Shown piece by piece: positions 15,958 to 23,216 of a stretch of DNA of 43,147 nucleotides; the stretch's first letter is position 1; each line of letters opens with the position of its first letter. This stretch comes from Desulfobacteraceae bacterium (GTDB taxonomy: Bacteria > Desulfobacterota > Desulfobacteria > Desulfobacterales > Desulfobacteraceae). The notes below the pieces were generated by a model. It made no database searches. It saw only the letters and a list, made by a program, of their open reading frames with translations, and was not told where the DNA came from. The DNA lies in the NCBI GenBank assembly GCA_024225635.1, contig JAAEMK010000688.1, positions 1 to 43,147 on the forward strand. The letters are read 5' to 3'. Made by a program: the position numbers and the translations under genes.

Positions 15958-16383
15958 TTACCACGTCAATTGCGTGGGATGGCATTTTGAAATCCACCCA
16001 TCTGCATCGTTTTCAAGCCATGTGACGACAACGACAGCCTTGCAAGAATAAGATTCTTTTTCAACTGCCTCAATCATGCCTGGGGTTGCCCATAGAGCCA
16101 AATAGACATCTCCGCCTCTGTAATTTTTAAATGTTTTATCTGAACACAAATCGATTCTTTGCCCATTAGGAAGAATTACATCCTTATGTTTAGCAAGATC
16201 CTTTGTAGTCTGTTCACCTATAGCAGAAGCCAGTAGCGTGCTTTTAATATGCTGCATAGCCGGTACATAAATAACGCCATTTCCATATTTCTGACACAGT
16301 TCTAAAAACTTGACCACACCAGCTTTAGTTGCCTGGAGGTCATCTCCATAGGCATTTAAAAAAAAACGTTCTCGATTATTCAT
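15958..16383 (-). CDS. Unknown small protein, partner of the HEPN-like gene
   Basis: The 141-residue product is unrecognised. It has no signal peptide or membrane helix. Visible features are a C-terminal segment CKAVVVVTWLENDADGWISKCHPTQL and a middle segment with DVILPNGQRIDLCSD and GGDVYLALWATPG that suggest an alpha/beta fold. The ATG at 16383 has AAGGA about 5 nt upstream; an upstream in-frame start at 16407 lacks one. It precedes the HEPN-like gene on the same strand, and both are low in GC compared with the rest of the window. Together they could be a toxin-antitoxin or defence pair, which is inference from arrangement only. Confidence 0.6.
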   Translation of the reverse strand: MNNRERFFLNAYGDDLQATKAGVVKFLELCQKYGNGVIYVPAMQHIKSTLLASAIGEQTTKDLAKHKDVILPNGQRIDLCSDKTFKNYRGGDVYLALWATPGMIEAVEKESYSCKAVVVVTWLENDADGWISKCHPTQLTW

Positions 16384-16660
16384 ATTAATCCTTAGTAACC
16401 ACCCCACTTGTTAACAGTTTCTTTCTGGATGACATTTCCCTGTTATATGTTTCCCAGAAGGTTTATGTATTTCATCACCCACAGCGGAACTTACTTCAGA
16501 TACAACAAGATCAAAGAGATAGCAAGGATGCCGCCATTAAAATTAAAGTTTATTGGAGATAATCCATCCTCCAAACGTGAATAACCGAAAAGCACCATGT
16601 ATCAACTTTTTTTTTTGAAACTATTCAGCACATTGAGATCTCCCTGTTTTAACCATGTAG

Positions 16661-16694
16661 TTTTCTTCATGTTCTTCATGTCCTTCATGGTAAA
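16661..16694 (-). repeat. ATGAAG repeat, partial inverted copy
   Basis: Read on the minus strand this stretch gives TTTACCATGAAGGACATGAA followed by GAACATGAAG and AAAA, a diverged version of the ACCATGAAG core of the two full copies, in the opposite direction to copy 2 about 90 nt away. Confidence 0.6.
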
Positions 16695-16780
16695 TAAAAA
16701 TAACTGCCCGGAGGGCAGGCGACTTTACCATGGAATACCATGTAAAACGATATACAACTCCTGGCCTGCCGGTTGTTAAA

Positions 16781-16858
16781 TTTCCACCATGAAGATCATG
16801 AAGGACATGAAGGTGGAAATCAAAAATCCTATATGGTGAGACCGGCTTCCCCCGGCTG
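16781..16858. repeat. ATGAAG hairpin repeat, copy 2, interrupted
   Basis: TTTCCACC/GGTGGAAA flank the same ATGAAG-rich core as in copy 1. The similarity runs through TATGGTGAGACC and GCTTCC to CGGCTG at 16853-16858, breaks, and continues with ACGTGCTGAATAGTT at 17038-17052. Confidence 0.8.
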
Positions 16859-17037
16859 TTGTACCCTGGGATGGTTGTGGCTTAATTGTAATCTGGGTCA
16901 GGCGGTGGTATAGGCCTCGATGTAGGAAGGCGTAGGCTAAATTTGCTTCGCTCGTATCGATGGGGTCAGGCTTAGCTTATTGGCATTTTGTTGGTTTGAT
17001 CTGGGATGTCGCAATAAGCTAAGCCTGACCCCGGCTG
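16859..17037. mobile_element. Small palindrome-bearing insertion with apparent 9-bp duplication
   Basis: Compared with uninterrupted repeat copy 1, copy 2 contains 179 extra nucleotides. CCCCGGCTG stands at both ends (16850-16858 and 17029-17037), as a target duplication would. The insert contains GGGGTCAGGC palindrome copy 2 at 16962-17032. It has no coding capacity. Part of the duplication (CCCC) could instead be the palindrome's own end. Confidence 0.55.
16962..17032. repeat. Palindromic GGGGTCAGGC element, copy 2
   Basis: GGGGTCAGGCTTAGCTTATT begins at 16962 and its exact reverse complement ends at 17032, giving a 21-bp perfect stem around a loop of about 29 nt. Copy 1 at 5849-5922 shares the outer 12 bp. 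In RNA it would form a strong hairpin downstream of the purH genes. Confidence 0.85.
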
Positions 17038-17082
17038 ACGTGCTGAATAGTTACATCAGTTATTTGTTGATATCTATATCTA

Positions 17083-18333
17083 TCAGTGCTTGAAACTTCT
17101 CTGGCCGGTGTAGACCATGGTGGCGTCGTTCTCGTTGCACGCCTCGATGGACTCGTAGTCGTTCATGGAACCGCCGGGCTGGATCACGCTCTTGACCCCC
17201 TGGCTCAGGCCCACATCGATACCGTCCCTGAAGGGAAAGAAGGCATCACTCACCATGGTGGAACCGATGAGCCCGCCGTTCACGGCCTTGACTGCCGCTT
17301 CGATCTCCGCCCGCTTCTCTTTACCCTCAAGGATGTTGAAGGGAGTGTTGTACCGCTCAAAGCTGTAGCGGTCCATCAGCTTTCGATAGGCCTTGTCAAC
17401 GGCGATCTCAGCCACGCCCACCCGGTCCTGCTCACCGGTTCCGATACCCACGGTCACGTTGTCCTTGACGTAGATAACGGAGTTGGAGGTGATGCCGGAC
17501 TCCACGAGCCAGCCAAAGAGCATGTCGTTGTACTCTTTTTCAGTGGGCTTGCGGTTCACGGTGTAGGTCTTGTCCTTGTACACGGTGGAGGCAACAGCGA
17601 GCGCCTCTTTGGTGAGGGCCTGGGGCACAAAGGACCACTGGGCCACAAGCCCGCCGTCCATGAGGCTCTTGAAATCAAGTACCCGGTCGCCGATGAAGGT
17701 CTTGAGCTTGTCCATGGCATTGATCCGGATCAGGCGCAGGTTTTTCCTGCGGCCCAGAATCTCCAGGGTCCCGTCCTCGAAATCCGGGGCGACCACCACC
17801 TCGGCATACTGGTTGGCAATGGCCTCGGCCGTGGCCTTGTCAACGGGCCGGTTGAGTGCGATGCACCCGCCAAAGGCGGCCACACGGTCGGCCATGTACG
17901 CCTTTGAATAGGCCTCTTCCAGGGTTTCCGCCCTGGCAACGCCGCAGGGGTTATTGTGCTTTACGATAACGGCGCAGGGCATGTCGGAAAAGTAACGCAG
18001 GATGTTCAGGGCGTTGTCCGCATCGGTGAGGTTGGTCTTTCCGGGGTGCTTTCCGGACTGGAGAAGTTCCAGGTCCGAAACGAGGTATTTGCCCGGGCGG
18101 ATGGTCTCCACCTCTCCCAGGACAAGGTTACCATTGGCAAGGCGGTAAAGGGCCGCCTCCTGGCCCGGGTTCTCCCCGTACCGCAGTCCCTTTTGAATAC
18201 CGTCGATGGTCCAGGACACCTTTTCATAAACCAGGGTCTGGCGTTTCCCCTCCTCCACAAAGCTGATCTCCAGGGTCGGGGTAAAGTGGTCGTCCATCAC
18301 GGTCTTGTACATTTTTTTCAAATCTTCTGACAT
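17083..18333 (-). CDS. purH: AICAR formyltransferase (C-terminal half of PurH as a separate protein)
   Basis: The 416-residue product carries the AICAR transformylase fold: GLRYGENPGQEAALYRL, CAVIVKHNNPCGVARAETLEEAYSKA with the catalytic Lys-His, AFGGCIALNRPVD, and the C-terminal SDAFFPFRDGIDVGLSQGVKSVIQPGGSMND. It transfers a formyl group from 10-formyl-THF to AICAR, the ninth step of purine synthesis. In most bacteria this domain is fused to IMP cyclohydrolase; here the cyclohydrolase is the gene just upstream. The ATG at 18333 is in the same frame as the upstream gene, two codons after its TAG stop, and has AGGAG 8 nt upstream within that gene's last codons. The domain is longer than the E. 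coli equivalent. Confidence 0.95.
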   Translation of the reverse strand: MSEDLKKMYKTVMDDHFTPTLEISFVEEGKRQTLVYEKVSWTIDGIQKGLRYGENPGQEAALYRLANGNLVLGEVETIRPGKYLVSDLELLQSGKHPGKTNLTDADNALNILRYFSDMPCAVIVKHNNPCGVARAETLEEAYSKAYMADRVAAFGGCIALNRPVDKATAEAIANQYAEVVVAPDFEDGTLEILGRRKNLRLIRINAMDKLKTFIGDRVLDFKSLMDGGLVAQWSFVPQALTKEALAVASTVYKDKTYTVNRKPTEKEYNDMLFGWLVESGITSNSVIYVKDNVTVGIGTGEQDRVGVAEIAVDKAYRKLMDRYSFERYNTPFNILEGKEKRAEIEAAVKAVNGGLIGSTMVSDAFFPFRDGIDVGLSQGVKSVIQPGGSMNDYESIEACNENDATMVYTGQRSFKH

Positions 18334-18336
18334 GAT

Positions 18337-19020
18337 CTACTCTCCTGAGGTGTAGCAGACTTTGACATCTTCCACAGCCATGGCGCCGAGGTAGCCGGAA
18401 ATGGTCGTGTCATAGTCTGCCGTGTGTTTAAAGGCTTTCTGGGAAAGGGCGAACCGATCCTCGAGGGTGAGGCAGCCGTTGTTGGCTTCAAGGCTCTTGA
18501 TGATGCCGTCATAGGAATCGGGATCAACCACCGATGCCACCCGGATGAAATTCTTTGCCGAGGCCCGGATCATGGTGGGACCTCCGATGTCAATGTTTCC
18601 TCTCGCGTTCTCGCAGGTCACCCCTTCTTTGGCAATGGTCTCCTTAAAGGGGTAGAGGTTTGCCACGACCATATCGATGCTCACGGAAGAAGTCCGTTTC
18701 AGGTCCTCCTGATGGGAATCGTTGTAGGTCTCGGTGAGAAGCCCGAGGTAGATCCTGAAATCCAGGGTTTTTACTAGTCCGCCCTGGGTTTCGGGCTGAC
18801 CCGTATAGTCGGAAACCTGCTGGAGGCGGCCTTCGGCCCCGTCGCCCAGGATCTCCTGGATTTTGGAGAAAGTTCCCCCCGTGGAGAGGATCTTTATCGA
18901 AGGATTGATCTTAACCAGTGCCGGAATCAATGTATCAAGCCCTGTCTTGTCCGAAACGCTCACAAGCACGGTCTCAAGACGAACCAGATCATCAATTTTC
19001 TGTACAATATTCTTTCCCAT
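18337..19020 (-). CDS. IMP cyclohydrolase (N-terminal half of PurH as a separate protein)
   Basis: The 227-residue product has the MGS-like IMP cyclohydrolase fold: ETVLVSVSDKTGLDTLIPAL, IKILSTGGTFSKIQEI, PETQGGLVKTLDFRIYLGLL, VVANLYPFKETIAKEGVTCENARGNIDIGGPTMIRASAKN and VVDPDSYDGII. It closes FAICAR to IMP, the last step of purine synthesis. It is complete as a domain and ends where the fusion linker would start. The ATG at 19020 is preferred, since AGGA lies 6 nt upstream; ATG 19026 is the alternative. The formyltransferase gene follows in the same frame after one stop codon. Confidence 0.94.
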   Translation of the reverse strand: MGKNIVQKIDDLVRLETVLVSVSDKTGLDTLIPALVKINPSIKILSTGGTFSKIQEILGDGAEGRLQQVSDYTGQPETQGGLVKTLDFRIYLGLLTETYNDSHQEDLKRTSSVSIDMVVANLYPFKETIAKEGVTCENARGNIDIGGPTMIRASAKNFIRVASVVDPDSYDGIIKSLEANNGCLTLEDRFALSQKAFKHTADYDTTISGYLGAMAVEDVKVCYTSGE

Positions 19021-19272
19021 AATCATTCCTGTAGTCTAAGTCCCAGTGGATTAACAGATCGGCCGGAACGCGGCCATTTCTAATGATGGTACCTTGTTAT
19101 TATATAAATACAGGTACCAAGTCAAGAATCTTTACCCTTGGAGCCCCCCAGTGGCAAGCGGTTTGACACCCCCTGCGAAACTTGGTAGTACTCCTTGGGA
19201 TGGGTTCCTGCATGACGAAAAAAAAGCAGAATGCCGGAACAACACAGACCAACAACCATTGAGGAGTAAACA
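19021..19272. other. Divergent promoter region between purine genes and mqnD
   Basis: The 252 nt separate two genes reading away from each other and should hold both promoters. An inverted GGTACC pair (about 19088-19118) brackets the AT-rich TTGTTATTATATAAATACAG, a plausible promoter or operator core. I see no convincing riboswitch. Confidence 0.35.
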
Positions 19273-20136
19273 TTGAGCGATAAACAAACCCTCTCCCTGG
19301 CCTTTTCCAGTTGTCCCAACGACACCTATATTTTCCATGCCATTGCGGCAAAGCTCGAGACCGAGCCCGGCCTTGATTTTAAGATCTCCCTTGCCGATGT
19401 GGAGACCCTGAACCAGGAGGCCGCCGATAACCGATTTGACATCACCAAACTGTCATTTGCGGCCCTGGGCAATCTCCGGGACGAGTACGCCCTGCTGAGA
19501 ACTGGCGCGGCCCTTGGCAGGGGATGCGGCCCCCTTGTGGTGGCACAGCCTGAAACAAAAATCCTTCCCGGGCAAAAGCTGCGGGTGGCCGTGCCCGGTT
19601 TTTCCACCACCGCCTGCCTTTTGTTCAGGTTCTTTTTAAAAGAGCGCTATCCCGGCATCGATCCCGAGCTCACCGCCATGCCCTTTGAGACCATCATGCC
19701 CTCGGTGCTCAAGGGGGAGAGCGATCTTGGGGTGATCATCCACGAGGGCAGGTTTGTCTATGAAACCATGGGGCTTGCCTGCATCTCCGACCTTGGCGCC
19801 TGGTGGGAAGAGCAGACCGGACTTCCCATTCCTCTGGGGTGCATCGCTGTCAAACGCGGGCTGGGCGAACGGCTTGCGGCACGGGTTGAAGACCTGATAA
19901 AAAGGAGCATCGATCATGCAGACAAAAACCCCGAAGCAGGCCGGGAGTATATAAAGGAACACGCCCAGGAGCTGGACGACCGGGTGATTCGGGAGCACAT
20001 CAACCTGTATGTCAACGATTTCTCATCCCATATGGGCCGGGAAGGAGAAGCCGCCATCCGCGCGTTCTTCCAGAAGGCGGAACAGGCCGGATTGATGAAA
20101 CCGAGCGATCAGCCCCTGTTCGCCTGTCAGGGCTGA
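19273..20136 (+). CDS. mqnD: MqnD, 1,4-dihydroxy-6-naphthoate synthase
   Basis: The 287-residue product is a periplasmic-binding-protein-fold enzyme of the MqnD family: LSLAFSSCPNDTYIFHAI, FDITKLSFAALGNL, LRTGAALGRGCGPLVVA and ESDLGVIIHEGRFVYETMGLACISDLGAWWEEQTGLPIPLG. It converts cyclic de-hypoxanthine futalosine to 1,4-dihydroxy-6-naphthoate in the futalosine route to menaquinone. The start is TTG at 19273 with GAGGAG 6 nt upstream. It stands alone on the plus strand, and its last 10 nt overlap tail to tail with mqnA. Confidence 0.95.
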   Translation: MSDKQTLSLAFSSCPNDTYIFHAIAAKLETEPGLDFKISLADVETLNQEAADNRFDITKLSFAALGNLRDEYALLRTGAALGRGCGPLVVAQPETKILPGQKLRVAVPGFSTTACLLFRFFLKERYPGIDPELTAMPFETIMPSVLKGESDLGVIIHEGRFVYETMGLACISDLGAWWEEQTGLPIPLGCIAVKRGLGERLAARVEDLIKRSIDHADKNPEAGREYIKEHAQELDDRVIREHINLYVNDFSSHMGREGEAAIRAFFQKAEQAGLMKPSDQPLFACQG

Positions 20137-20960
20137 AACAGCTCCACCTTTACCCTGTCGGTAAAGAGCCCGTGATTGTAGAGGCCCTCAAAGTACCGCT
20201 CCAGTGCAATGATCTTCTCCTCGTCCAGGTTGCAGTGGAGCACTTCATAATATTCCTTGATCAAAGCGCGGGAAAGCTTGAGCTTGGCCACGCCCCTGTC
20301 GATGACGGTATCGATGTTATCGTACCCCTGACGCCTTGACTGGTGAAACAGGGCAAGGGCCCGGCTCACCTTTTCCGGGTACTTTCGGGCATAATCCCTT
20401 CTCACCACCCAGAGGGCAAAGACAAAAGGCAATCCCGTGGTCCGGTGCCAGAGTTCCCCGAGATCCAGGCGGTACTTAAAATGGTCGTCCCAGGGCTGGG
20501 TCAGGGCGGCATCCCCGATCACCAGCACCGCATCGGTCCCCTCGGGAATATCCCCGGGGGTGCGCATGCGATGGGTGGAAAACCTTGGAGCAATTCCCTG
20601 CTCGGCAAAGATCAGCCTGACCAGCAAGGCCGATGTGGCGGAATCCTCGGTGAGCACCACCTTTTTGTTGTCAAGTTCCTCAATGGGGAGGTTGCCCATG
20701 AGGTTTACGCTCAGGACCGGCCCCCGGCAGGAGATGGAGAGGTCGGGCAGCACCAGGAGTTCCCGGTGGTGAAGCCCGTAGAAGCCCGAGGAGATGGGGC
20801 TGATGGCAAGCTCACCCTGGTGGATCATACGGTTTAGCACCGCGGGCGGCCCGTCGGTCATCTTGATCCAGGAAGGCGCAAGCCCGTTGTTGAGCCCGTA
20901 ATAGACAGGGGAGGCATTGATGTAATCCATCCTCCCCATGGAAAGTGTATCGTTATTCAT
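20127..20960 (-). CDS. mqnA: MqnA, chorismate dehydratase
   Basis: The 277-residue product belongs to the MqnA family, which removes water from chorismate to give 3-[(1-carboxyvinyl)oxy]benzoate, the first step of the futalosine pathway. Family text includes MGRMDYINASPVYYGL, AISPISSGFYGLHHRELLVLPDLSISC, LTEDSATSALLVRL, VLVIGDAAL and LWHRTTGLPFVFALWVVRR. The ATG at 20960 overlaps the last 8 nt of the deaminase gene; the frame is open further upstream but that part has no family similarity. It is the last gene of the minus-strand mqn operon. Confidence 0.95.
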   Translation of the reverse strand: MNNDTLSMGRMDYINASPVYYGLNNGLAPSWIKMTDGPPAVLNRMIHQGELAISPISSGFYGLHHRELLVLPDLSISCRGPVLSVNLMGNLPIEELDNKKVVLTEDSATSALLVRLIFAEQGIAPRFSTHRMRTPGDIPEGTDAVLVIGDAALTQPWDDHFKYRLDLGELWHRTTGLPFVFALWVVRRDYARKYPEKVSRALALFHQSRRQGYDNIDTVIDRGVAKLKLSRALIKEYYEVLHCNLDEEKIIALERYFEGLYNHGLFTDRVKVELFQP

Positions 20961-22149
20961 GACCTGTAATGGTTTCCAATAAAGTTTCAGTAGTAGATGC
21001 CTCCACCGGCAGGTAGAGAAACGCCCCTGCCCTTCCCGGCAAAAGCGTACCCATACGCTTCGCAAGCCCCAGGGCCGCAGCCCCGTGGACGGTTGCCATG
21101 GCAAGGATCTCCTTAGGGGAGATGCCCGGATAGTTGCGCGCGACAAAGGCCATCTCGTCAGCCATGCTCAGGGAGTCGTTGCTGGCAAGGCTGTCCGTGC
21201 CAAGGCCGGGGGTAAGTCCCCGGTCAAGGAGGCGCTGGATATCCGGCAGCCGGTTGTGGAGGTTGAGGTTGCTCCTGGGGCAGACAACGGTTTTCACCCC
21301 TTTGCGCTTAAGAATCTCAAGATCCCTGTCATCAACCCGCAGCAGGTGGACCGCCACAGTCAGGGGATCGAGGATGCCGAGCCTGTCAAGGTAATCAACC
21401 GGACTTACCGCCGGAAGTGGCCAGGAGGAAAAATCGATGCCCCGGAGGGTCAGGAAATCCGCCCAGTCGCCCCGGCCGGTTTCAAGGAACCGGGACTCGT
21501 CGGAAGATTCAGCCACATGGATGGAAAAGGGAAGCTGCTTTGCGGTTGCCCGTTTCTTCAGCCGGGTCAACAGGTCCGGGGATGAGGTGTGGGGCGCATG
21601 TCCCGCCAGGGAGCAGCTGAGTTCCCCACTGGCGTCGCAGGCGAAATCAAAGGGACCGGGAGTCGAGCCCAGCATCTCCTGGAACCACACACCCGAAAGC
21701 CCTGATGTTTCCGCAATATCCCGGGTGATACCCAGGGTGGATATCTCCCCGATGCCCAGGGTGCCGGACGCCATGAGATGGTCTATCCCGGTCCCGGCGG
21801 CATCTTTGAGGGCTCCCTCTCCAAGGGCCTCGCGTTTGACCAGCAGCTCGGCCACCCAGGCCTGGAACCCCTTGTCAAAGGGAACAGCCCCTTTGAGGGC
21901 CGTAAGTTCCAGGTGAAGATGGGCGTTCACAAGGCCGGGCATGAGCACGCCCGGACCATGGTCAATACAATGATCAATACCATGGGGTCCGGAAGCGCAG
22001 CGTCCCACCTCGACCACCCGGTTGTTCTCCACCCGGACATAGCCGTTTTCAATGATGCGCCACGGAGATACCAGGACCCGGCCCGCCCTGTGGACGGCCG
22101 GGTCCCCGGTGCTTTGAATGATTTTGCAGTCCTTGAATCGATGGTTCAT
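20953..22149 (-). CDS. Amidohydrolase, probable aminodeoxyfutalosine deaminase (MqnX type)
   Basis: The 398-residue product is an amidohydrolase of the TRZ/ATZ-like class: MPGLVNAHLHLELTALKG provides the HxH metal ligands, FSIHVAESSDE and TVAVHLLRVDD the next histidines, and CPRSNLNLHNRLPD followed by GLGTDSLASNDSLSMADEM the metal-binding Asp. Set between mqnC and mqnA, it most likely deaminates 6-amino-6-deoxyfutalosine to futalosine, as known for such enzymes in futalosine-pathway bacteria. The ATG at 22149 overlaps the mqnC stop as ATGA, which decides the start. No separate futalosine hydrolase (mqnB) is in the window. Confidence 0.85.
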   Translation of the reverse strand: MNHRFKDCKIIQSTGDPAVHRAGRVLVSPWRIIENGYVRVENNRVVEVGRCASGPHGIDHCIDHGPGVLMPGLVNAHLHLELTALKGAVPFDKGFQAWVAELLVKREALGEGALKDAAGTGIDHLMASGTLGIGEISTLGITRDIAETSGLSGVWFQEMLGSTPGPFDFACDASGELSCSLAGHAPHTSSPDLLTRLKKRATAKQLPFSIHVAESSDESRFLETGRGDWADFLTLRGIDFSSWPLPAVSPVDYLDRLGILDPLTVAVHLLRVDDRDLEILKRKGVKTVVCPRSNLNLHNRLPDIQRLLDRGLTPGLGTDSLASNDSLSMADEMAFVARNYPGISPKEILAMATVHGAAALGLAKRMGTLLPGRAGAFLYLPVEASTTETLLETITGHE

Positions 22150-23216
22150 AGGAGATTGTAAAAGCAATCCCGCTGTCGCGGCTCAAACCCGGCGGTCTCG
22201 ATCAGGCGCTTCAGCTCGGACTCCGGCAGCATGAAATCCACCCCGGCGGAGGCCACCACATTCTCCTCGATCATGGTGCTGCCCATGTCGTTGGCGCCGT
22301 AGAAGAGCGCCGTCTGGGCGATCTTGTCCGCCTGGGTCACCCAGGAAGCCTGGATGTTGTCGATGTTGTCAAGGAAAAGGCGGCTGATGGCAAGCACCCG
22401 CAAATACTGCACGGAGCCTGTTTTTGTCACACTGATCTTTGTGTTGTTCGGCTGGAAGGTCCAGGGGATGAAGGCGGTAAAGCCATGGGTCTCGTCCTGG
22501 AGGCTCCGTATTCTTGAAAGGTGCTCGAAGATGTGACGGGGCTCTTCAAGGTGGCCGAACATCATGGTCGCGCTTGATCTCATACCCTGGATATGGGCCT
22601 GGCGCATCACCTCGAGCCAGGCATCCGTCAGGCACTTGTTGGGAGAGACCTTTGTCCTGATCTCATCGCTCAGGATCTCGGCGCCGCCCCCGGGGATGGA
22701 GTCGAGTCCCGCCTCCCGCAAAGTTGTAATGGCATCGGCAATGGACAGGCCGGACTTTTCGGCGATATAGGTGATCTCCGGAGGTGAGAATCCATGGACA
22801 TGAATCTTGAAATTCTCCTTGATGAACTTCAGCAGGTCCACATAATAATCCAGGGAAAGGTCCGGGTTGATCCCGCCCTGGAGAAGGATCTGGGTGCCGC
22901 CGAGCTCAATGGTCTCCTCAATCTTTTCAGACAGGGCCTCCCTTGAGATCACATACCCCTGGCCGCTCTCCGGGGTTTTGTAAAAGGCGCAGAAACGGCA
23001 CCCCGAAAGGCAGATATTGGTATAGTTGATGTTGCGGTCCACCACAAAGGTAACCACCCGCTCGGGATGAAGCTCAAACCGCCTGTTCTCGGCCAGCCGC
23101 GCCAGGGTCAGGAGGTCTGCGTCGTGGTACAGGACAAGCCCCTCCTCCCCGGTGATCCGCTGGTTGGCTATAATCTTTTCAACAACGTCGTTCACACTGA
23201 TTTTCCGGCTCGTCAT
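22146..23216 (-). CDS. mqnC: MqnC, cyclic dehypoxanthinylfutalosine synthase (radical SAM)
   Basis: The 356-residue radical SAM enzyme has NINYTNICLSGCRFCAFYK with cluster cysteines 69, 73 and 76, then GGTQILLQGGINPDLSLDYYVDLL, HGFSPPEI, AGLDSIPGGGAEILSDEIR and the MqnC-typical FIPWTFQPNNT. It cyclises dehypoxanthine futalosine. Its first four bases overlap the end of mqnE (ATGA at 23213-23216) and its stop overlaps the deaminase start, so translation is coupled on both sides. Confidence 0.95.
   Translation of the reverse strand: MTSRKISVNDVVEKIIANQRITGEEGLVLYHDADLLTLARLAENRRFELHPERVVTFVVDRNINYTNICLSGCRFCAFYKTPESGQGYVISREALSEKIEETIELGGTQILLQGGINPDLSLDYYVDLLKFIKENFKIHVHGFSPPEITYIAEKSGLSIADAITTLREAGLDSIPGGGAEILSDEIRTKVSPNKCLTDAWLEVMRQAHIQGMRSSATMMFGHLEEPRHIFEHLSRIRSLQDETHGFTAFIPWTFQPNNTKISVTKTGSVQYLRVLAISRLFLDNIDNIQASWVTQADKIAQTALFYGANDMGSTMIEENVVASAGVDFMLPESELKRLIETAGFEPRQRDCFYNLL

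Larger units (their letters stand above)
16384..17082. other. Non-coding region with hairpin repeats and a palindromic insertion
   Basis: This 700-nt gap has no gene I can support. It holds an inverted partial ATGAAG repeat (16661-16694), ATGAAG repeat copy 2 (16781-16858), a 179-nt insertion (16859-17037) carrying GGGGTCAGGC palindrome copy 2, and the resumed end of the repeat (17038-17052). The AT-rich part 16384-16640 contains nothing I recognise. It ends just downstream of the AICAR formyltransferase gene. Confidence 0.5.

Noticed and set aside
17083-19020. purH as a pseudogene disrupted by a stop codon
   Set aside because: Both halves are complete domains with intact motifs, and the second has its own well-placed ribosome site and ATG.
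19132-19338. Short minus-strand open frames upstream of mqnD
   Set aside because: Overlap the mqnD start and the promoter region and show no family similarity or ribosome site.
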